Shown piece by piece: positions 31,910 to 34,996 of a stretch of DNA of 34,996 nt; the stretch's first letter is position 1; every line of letters begins with the position of its first letter. The DNA lies in the NCBI GenBank assembly GCA_025450105.1, contig JANWIA010000034.1:1-34996 (forward strand), given 5' to 3'. Made by a program: the position numbers and the translations under genes. The notes under the pieces were generated by a model. It was not told where the DNA came from and ran no database searches. It saw only the letters and a program-made list of their open reading frames with translations. The stretch comes from Candidatus Doudnabacteria bacterium. GTDB lineage: Bacteria > Patescibacteriota > Doudnabacteria > UBA920 > O2-02-FULL-48-8.

Positions 31910-32574
31910 TATTTCAGGATTTGACTTTTCTGACTTGGTGGACTGTAATATCTAGTCGCCTGACCGACAAAAAAGACCCAAGAAAACATTCCTTGGGTCT
32001 TTCGTGATTTAATTAGTTCTTCAATGACAGCTAATACTTCTGGAATCTCAATCGCGTCCTTTTTAGAAAAATGGCCTTTACCGGGAATGATAAATGTTTT
32101 AGCCCCAAGCTGTTGCCGATAAAGTTGTTCATTCAACAACGGCACGTAAGGATCGTTATCGGAAAAAAATGCGATAATCTGCGAGCAATTCTTTTTAATC
32201 TTTTCCGCATCCATTGGAACATTGGTCCATTGCATAGCGATGGAGCGGTCTTCTTCGGTTTCTAAAGATTTTTCTTCCAGGCTCATCCATCCCGCAACTA
32301 ATATTGCCGCCCCAACTTCCGAATTAATTTCCTGCAGATATCTTAAAATGGTTCGACAACCCATACTGTGCCCGACGAAAATCGTATCCTCGTCTGGACT
32401 AGTAATTACAGTTTTTAAATGTTTGACCCAATCCTCTAAAATTGGATGGTCGGGATTTGGCATGGCTGGAATCTCAATTTCAACGTCATGTACTTCCAGC
32501 TGATTCTTGAGCCAGACAAACCACGGCTCATTTGGACTGCCACCCCAACCATGAACAATAACAACTCGTTTCAT
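31906..32574 (-). CDS. RBBP9/YdeN-type alpha/beta serine hydrolase, 3' end odd
   Basis: The 222-residue frame has the family pattern: VVIVHGWGGSPNEPWFVWLK at the N-terminus, nucleophile Ser70 in FVGHSMGCRT, AFFSDNDPYVP carrying the acid, and PGKGHFSKKD with the catalytic His. Homologues usually end near residue 185-190. Here a terminator hairpin (31967-32002) starts at codon 191, inside the frame, and the last ~20 residues are encoded beyond it. Both other frames have a TAA just before the hairpin, so the original stop may have been lost by a small indel. Substrate unknown. Confidence 0.85.
   Translation of the reverse strand: MKRVVIVHGWGGSPNEPWFVWLKNQLEVHDVEIEIPAMPNPDHPILEDWVKHLKTVITSPDEDTIFVGHSMGCRTILRYLQEINSEVGAAILVAGWMSLEEKSLETEEDRSIAMQWTNVPMDAEKIKKNCSQIIAFFSDNDPYVPLLNEQLYRQQLGAKTFIIPGKGHFSKKDAIEIPEVLAVIEELIKSRKTQGMFSWVFFVGQATRYYSPPSQKSQILKY
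31967..32002 (-). terminator. Intrinsic terminator inside the hydrolase reading frame
   Basis: AAAGACCCAAG (31972-31982) pairs with CTTGGGTCTTT (31992-32002), followed on the minus strand by TTTTTT. Transcripts ending here carry no stop codon for the hydrolase. Confidence 0.85.
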
Positions 32575-32583
32575 AAAATCTTT

Positions 32584-32660
32584 TGGTGGGCCAGGAAGGA
32601 CTCGAACCTTCGACCTAGTGTGTATAAGACACTTGCTCTAACCAACTGAGCTACTGGCCC
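32584..32660 (-). tRNA. tRNA-Ile (anticodon TAT)
   Basis: Acceptor GGGCCAG/CTGGCCC, D-arm GCTC...GAGC, anticodon stem AGTGT/ACACT with loop CTTATAC, T-arm GAAGG-TTCGAGT-CCTTC, encoded CCA. The UAU anticodon reads the Ile codon AUA directly, rather than the lysidine-modified CAU tRNA used by most bacteria. A TATAAT lies about 20 bases upstream. Confidence 0.93.
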
Positions 32661-32722
32661 GTATTATCATTAGGTTCTGTCTTATTATACAATTTACGGG
32701 CCAAACTTAAAAGCTTGGTCCG

Positions 32723-32752
32723 TGAGACAAAGGTTACCTTTGTCTCATTTTT
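32723..32752 (+). terminator. Plus-strand terminator with no plus-strand gene before it
   Basis: TGAGACAAAGG and CCTTTGTCTCA pair perfectly over a TTA loop, followed by TTTTT. An imperfect GGGCCAAACTT/AAGCTTGGTCC hairpin (32698-32721) lies directly before it. No plus-strand gene ends here. Confidence 0.7.
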
Positions 32753-32814
32753 CGAGCGCAAAAAAAGCCAAAAGCCGAAAGCCTTACTGACTTTCAGACT
32801 TAAGACTTTGAATT

Positions 32815-32943
32815 TTATCGACTAGAACTGCTATTCTTTCGTCGTCCTCGACCACGCGCCTGCCCCCCTAATTTACCAGCCCGGGCGTGTCCTGCTGTGT
32901 CACCAAACCATCCGCGGCCACTGCCGCTTGTACCTCGTGCCAT
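32815..32943 (-). CDS. 42-residue basic KGG-like protein
   Basis: This gene is below usual length cut-offs but has a near-perfect ribosome site, GGGAGGTG, seven bases before its ATG. The protein is Gly/Arg-rich: MARGTSGSGRGWFGDTAGHA followed by RAGKLGGQARGRGRRKNSSS and a final Arg. The GDxxGHARAGKLGGQAR part resembles the KGG-type motif of small stress-related proteins. The strongly basic tail could bind nucleic acid. A competing frame on the same strand (32868-33050) lacks this ribosome-site position and any motif. The stop is followed by A/T-rich sequence. Confidence 0.65.
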   Translation of the reverse strand: MARGTSGSGRGWFGDTAGHARAGKLGGQARGRGRRKNSSSSR

Positions 32944-33049
32944 AAATAACACCTCCCTTCTTCCTTATGCCTTCTTTGAAAAAGACTAAGGAATAATACA
33001 TTATTATGGTAACCCTTAATAAAACTTTGGTCATCGCACATAAGACCCA

Positions 33050-33075
33050 AAAAAATCCGCAGACGCGGATTATTT
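33050..33075 (-). terminator. Terminator after lspA
   Basis: AATCCGC and GCGGATT (33054-33060 with 33065-33071) pair over 4 nt and are followed by TTTTTTT on the minus strand. Confidence 0.85.
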
Positions 33076-33099
33076 TTGTATTATCAATTGATCTTTCCA

Positions 33100-33537
33100 C
33101 TACTTATTGCTTAATGACGACTTTAATCGCGGATTAAGCGAAACCAACAAAATTCCGAGCACTATATAAACATCAGCAAAATTAAAAACAAATCCCCAAC
33201 CGATATCAAAAAGGTCGCGGACATAACCATATATAATGCGGTCAAGAATGTTTGATGCCGCCCCGGCAAAAATTAATATGAATCCAAAATTTTCTGTGCG
33301 GCTTAGCGAGCCGTGATTTGAATAATAATATTTAATGAGTATCGCTAAAACCAATGCCGCGATTATGAAGCTGACCCAGGAACGCGATTGGATGCCAAAC
33401 GGCAAACCAAAATTTTTGACCAAGGAAATCGCAATCAGTCCACAGAAAAAATCACGAGTGCTAAGTATCGCCTTCGTGATTTGATCAACGACCATTAAAG
33501 AAACTAAAAAGTTTAAATTGGAAATGTATCGTTTCAT
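33100..33537 (-). CDS. lspA: Lipoprotein signal peptidase (signal peptidase II)
   Basis: LspA cleaves the signal peptide of lipidated prolipoproteins in the membrane. Four membrane segments are seen in 145 residues. The conserved blocks are VVDQITKAIL (box I), VKNFGLPFGI (box II-like), AGAASNILDRIIYGYVRDLF with the first catalytic Asp, and FNFADVYIVLG with the second. It follows the DksA-like gene by 8 bases and shares its promoter. Confidence 0.94.
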   Translation of the reverse strand: MKRYISNLNFLVSLMVVDQITKAILSTRDFFCGLIAISLVKNFGLPFGIQSRSWVSFIIAALVLAILIKYYYSNHGSLSRTENFGFILIFAGAASNILDRIIYGYVRDLFDIGWGFVFNFADVYIVLGILLVSLNPRLKSSLSNK

Positions 33538-33545
33538 TTTAAATT

Positions 33546-33902
33546 TTATTGCGCGTGGGTTTTACAGGTGCGGGCTTCCGGTAATGCGCGCAAACGATCT
33601 TCTTCGATCTCATCGCCCATCTCGCAGACACCGTAAGTTCCATTCTCAATTTTTTTCAATGCCGCTTCGATGTTCATGAGCTTGTCTTCCAAGTCTTGTG
33701 TCACTGCCAAGTTGCTGGCGTACTGTTCGACTTCAGAAGCGTTCTCCCCTTCTTCGCGTCCGACTTCCGGAAAATCCGGTTTGTACTCGCCGGGAAATTC
33801 TCCCTTGCCGTCTAATTTTCCTTCGTGGCCCAAAACAGTTCGGATGCGCTTGGCTTCGTCCAACAATTTTTTCTTATTCTCTTCTGCTAATTTTTGGTTC
33901 AT
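33546..33902 (-). CDS. DksA/TraR-family protein with incomplete zinc finger
   Basis: The 118-residue protein has an N-terminal helical part (about 1-80: EENKKKLLDEAKRIRTVLG, VTQDLEDKLMNIEAALKKI) and a C-terminal GTYGVCEMGDEIEEDRLRAL then PEARTCKTHAQ, the DksA/TraR zinc-finger frame. Family members have C-x2-C...C-x2-C; here the second Cys is Gly and the fourth is His, so a four-Cys site is not present. It may act on RNA polymerase without zinc, or be a general helical protein. A clear promoter precedes it, and lspA follows. Confidence 0.88.
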   Translation of the reverse strand: MNQKLAEENKKKLLDEAKRIRTVLGHEGKLDGKGEFPGEYKPDFPEVGREEGENASEVEQYASNLAVTQDLEDKLMNIEAALKKIENGTYGVCEMGDEIEEDRLRALPEARTCKTHAQ

Positions 33903-33925
33903 AAAAATAGGTTACTGACAAAAGT

Positions 33926-33954
33926 AGTATAGCAACATCTGCGGCCCGTGCCAA
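33926..33954 (-). promoter_or_regulatory. Promoter of the DksA-like/lspA unit
   Basis: TTGGCA (33949-33954) and TATACT (33926-33931) on the minus strand, 17-bp spacer, with TGC before the -10 (extended -10). Confidence 0.75.
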
Positions 33955-33961
33955 GATTTTG

Positions 33962-33992
33962 CAAAATAAAAAAAGAGCCTACTGCTCTTGGA
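33962..33992 (-). terminator. Terminator of the ~490-nt RNA
   Basis: AAGAGC and GCTCTT (33973-33978 with 33984-33989) pair over 5 nt, followed by a TTTTTTT run on the minus strand. Confidence 0.85.
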
Positions 33993-34455
33993 TTTAAAAA
34001 TAGAGTGTGGGCGGATGATACCGCTCTTATATAAAAAATATGTAGCGTCATCCGCCCAACTAACGACTTCCACGAAGTCGATCTTCGTTCGCAGGATTGG
34101 GAGGCCTACTAATACTTTAAAAATTTTGTTTAAAGCGTAAGTCGCCCAAGCCTGGAACAAAGGTCGGCATTCTTTTGTGAAAACCGTTTGTACTTATATA
34201 TCTAATCACTTTATAAGTGTAAGAATGTTCATCACTGTTCTTACGGTTTTTTAGACCTAACAAATTTTTGATGTTTTTATTTTTGTTTTATTTTTATTTT
34301 TAAAACTTTTTGATTTTTGTTTTACAAGCAGCTGGATTAGAACAGCTATGACGAATAGTGAAGAACGGAAATTGGTTAAAGAGGTCTTTCACCCCTAACC
34401 GCCCCGCGCTATATCTATTGTTGAGGTCTAAATGTATTTCGTTTTTAATGTTCTG
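33965..34455 (-). ncRNA. Candidate structured non-coding RNA of about 490 nt
   Basis: A perfect promoter and a terminator bracket a stretch with no convincing reading frame. By eye the minus-strand RNA can form several helices. TTTAGACCT (near 34430) pairs with AGGTCTAAA (near 34255), closing a large domain. GGTTA...TAACC encloses a GGGGT/ACCTC stem. AAAACCG pairs with CGGTTTT around a GTAAGAA/TTCTTAC hairpin and a CACTT/AAGTG hairpin (three-way junction). GACTTC-GTG-GAAGTC is a perfect hairpin. GGGCGGATGA/TCATCCGCCC is a perfect 10-bp stem near the 3' end. An A-rich linker lies in the middle. It lacks the hallmarks I know for tmRNA, RNase P RNA, 6S or SRP RNA. Confidence 0.6.
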
Positions 34456-34460
34456 TAGAC

Positions 34461-34489
34461 ATTATAGCAAAAAAAACCGGCCCTGTCAA
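34461..34489 (-). promoter_or_regulatory. Perfect consensus promoter of the ~490-nt RNA
   Basis: TTGACA (34484-34489) and TATAAT (34461-34466) on the minus strand, exactly 17 bp apart, with TGC before the -10. Confidence 0.88.
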
Positions 34490-34579
34490 TGATTCTGCTG
34501 TATTATTGACCAAAAATCAAGGCGGCCGATCCAAGTATTTTTTAAATTCCCAAATGAAAAATAATATTTCTCGAGGCAA

Positions 34580-34625
34580 TAAAAAAATTCGGCTCTAAAA
34601 AATTATTTGAGTCGAACTTTTTTAT
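34580..34625 (-). terminator. Terminator after recA
   Basis: TTCGACTC and GAGCCGAA pair with one wobble over an A/T-rich loop, followed by TTTTTTTA on the minus strand. The stretch 34500-34579 shows nothing else. Confidence 0.8.
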
Positions 34626-34675
34626 TTTTTCCTAAATTGATCCGAGGTTTTGCCAAATCTGTTAAGCAATTCCCG

Positions 34676-34996
34676 TTACTCGCCTGTGCTTAGCACTAAA
34701 TCCGTTTCCTTGGCCTTGGCCCGGATTTGTTTTTCAATTTCTGTGCATAACTTGGAGTTGTCCCCAAGGAAAGTCTTGGCTGCTTCCCGTCCCACGCCAA
34801 GCTTGGTCTCACCAAAGCTAAAGGTGTTGCCCGACTTGGTGATGACCTGGAACTTGGTTCCGGTGTCGAGCAGATCCGAAGTGTAGGAGATGCCACCTTC
34901 GCTAAACATGATGTCGAACTCTGTGGTCTTGAACGGCGCCGCAACTTTATTCTTTACAATTTTTGCTTTGACGCGGTTACCAATGATTGCTTCGCC
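34676..34996 (-). CDS. recA: Recombinase RecA, C-terminal part only
   Basis: The frame is open to the window edge, so the N-terminal part with the Walker motifs lies outside. The visible 106 residues are the end of the core (GNRVKAKIVKNKVAAPFKTT, EFDIMFSEGG) and the C-terminal domain (TGTKFQVITKSGNTFSFGET, LGVGREAAKTFLGDN), ending in ETDLVLSTGE. RecA drives homologous recombination and triggers LexA self-cleavage. A terminator follows the stop, then the structured RNA. Confidence 0.95.
   Translation of the reverse strand, partial: GEAIIGNRVKAKIVKNKVAAPFKTTEFDIMFSEGGISYTSDLLDTGTKFQVITKSGNTFSFGETKLGVGREAAKTFLGDNSKLCTEIEKQIRAKAKETDLVLSTGE

Noticed and set aside
32868-33050. 60-residue minus-strand frame overlapping the 42-residue KGG-like gene
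   Set aside because: The ribosome site GGGAGGTG is spaced for the 42-residue frame, whose product has a recognisable motif; this one has none.
33912-34160. 82-residue minus-strand frame in the 490-nt RNA region
   Set aside because: No ribosome site or motif; it runs through the RNA terminator and the promoter of the next gene.
33965-34455. Identification of the ~490-nt RNA as tmRNA or RNase P RNA
   Set aside because: No tRNA-like acceptor/T-arm with CCA, no tag-peptide frame, and no GAGGAAAGUCC-type RNase P core were found.
1-34996. CRISPR array or transposase
   Set aside because: No regularly spaced direct repeats with unique spacers and no transposase, integrase or Cas motifs were seen on either strand.

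Overview
This window looks like chromosome from an ultrasmall-genome bacterium of the Patescibacteria (CPR) type, possibly Parcubacteria-like. The evidence is indirect. Housekeeping genes are tightly packed and nearly all on the minus strand. There are several TrbC/VirB2-type pilin genes, many CPR-style small membrane proteins, a shortened SMC protein, and AT-rich palindromic intergenic repeats of the kind I associate with CPR genomes. No rRNA, CRISPR array or transposase was seen.

Layout. Bases 1-2376 hold the N-terminal part of a large repetitive secreted surface protein, translationally coupled to a small MerR-like regulator. Bases 2615-8602 carry, in transcription order, a leader RNA, rny, a ymdB-like gene, a SAM methyltransferase, a membrane protein, a YraN-family gene, nusA and clpP. 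sod stands alone on the plus strand (8713-9294). Bases 9334-12347 are the classical rpsP-khpA-trmD-rplS ribosome cluster, with rluD inserted and rimM missing. Bases 12407-15332 hold smc and rnc. tRNA-Val, a polytopic membrane protein, ftsH and tRNA-Leu follow, up to 18582.

Bases 18667-23369 are the most unusual part: a plus-strand block, visibly richer in G+C, inside an otherwise minus-strand region. It has two transcription units, each with its own consensus-like promoter and strong terminator. The first encodes four unrecognised membrane or beta-rich proteins. The second encodes one secreted protein with an STN-like and a PEGA-like domain. A third unit of similar build, for a small secreted Cys-containing protein, lies at 31448-31909 on the minus strand.

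Bases 23395-26982 form an operon for an anchored sugar-binding-type protein and five pilin-like proteins, one with the pilin core duplicated. galU, comM, a PUR-domain gene, a small Cys-rich gene, lexA and a likely SOS-linked gene follow. Next come an alpha/beta hydrolase whose reading frame runs through a terminator, tRNA-Ile(UAU), a 42-residue KGG-like basic protein missed by ordinary ORF length cut-offs, lspA and a DksA-like gene. Bases 33965-34455 appear to encode a roughly 490-nt structured non-coding RNA with a perfect promoter and a terminator. The window ends in the 3' part of recA.

Many core genes serve RNA and protein turnover (RNase Y, RNase III, ClpP, FtsH), ribosome assembly (S16, L19, KhpA, TrmD, RluD) and DNA repair (LexA, RecA, ComM). 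The strongest candidates for undescribed biology are the G+C-rich cassettes, the 490-nt RNA, the pilin/binding-protein operon and the apparently hinge-less SMC. All function calls come from reading motifs by eye; no database search was run.
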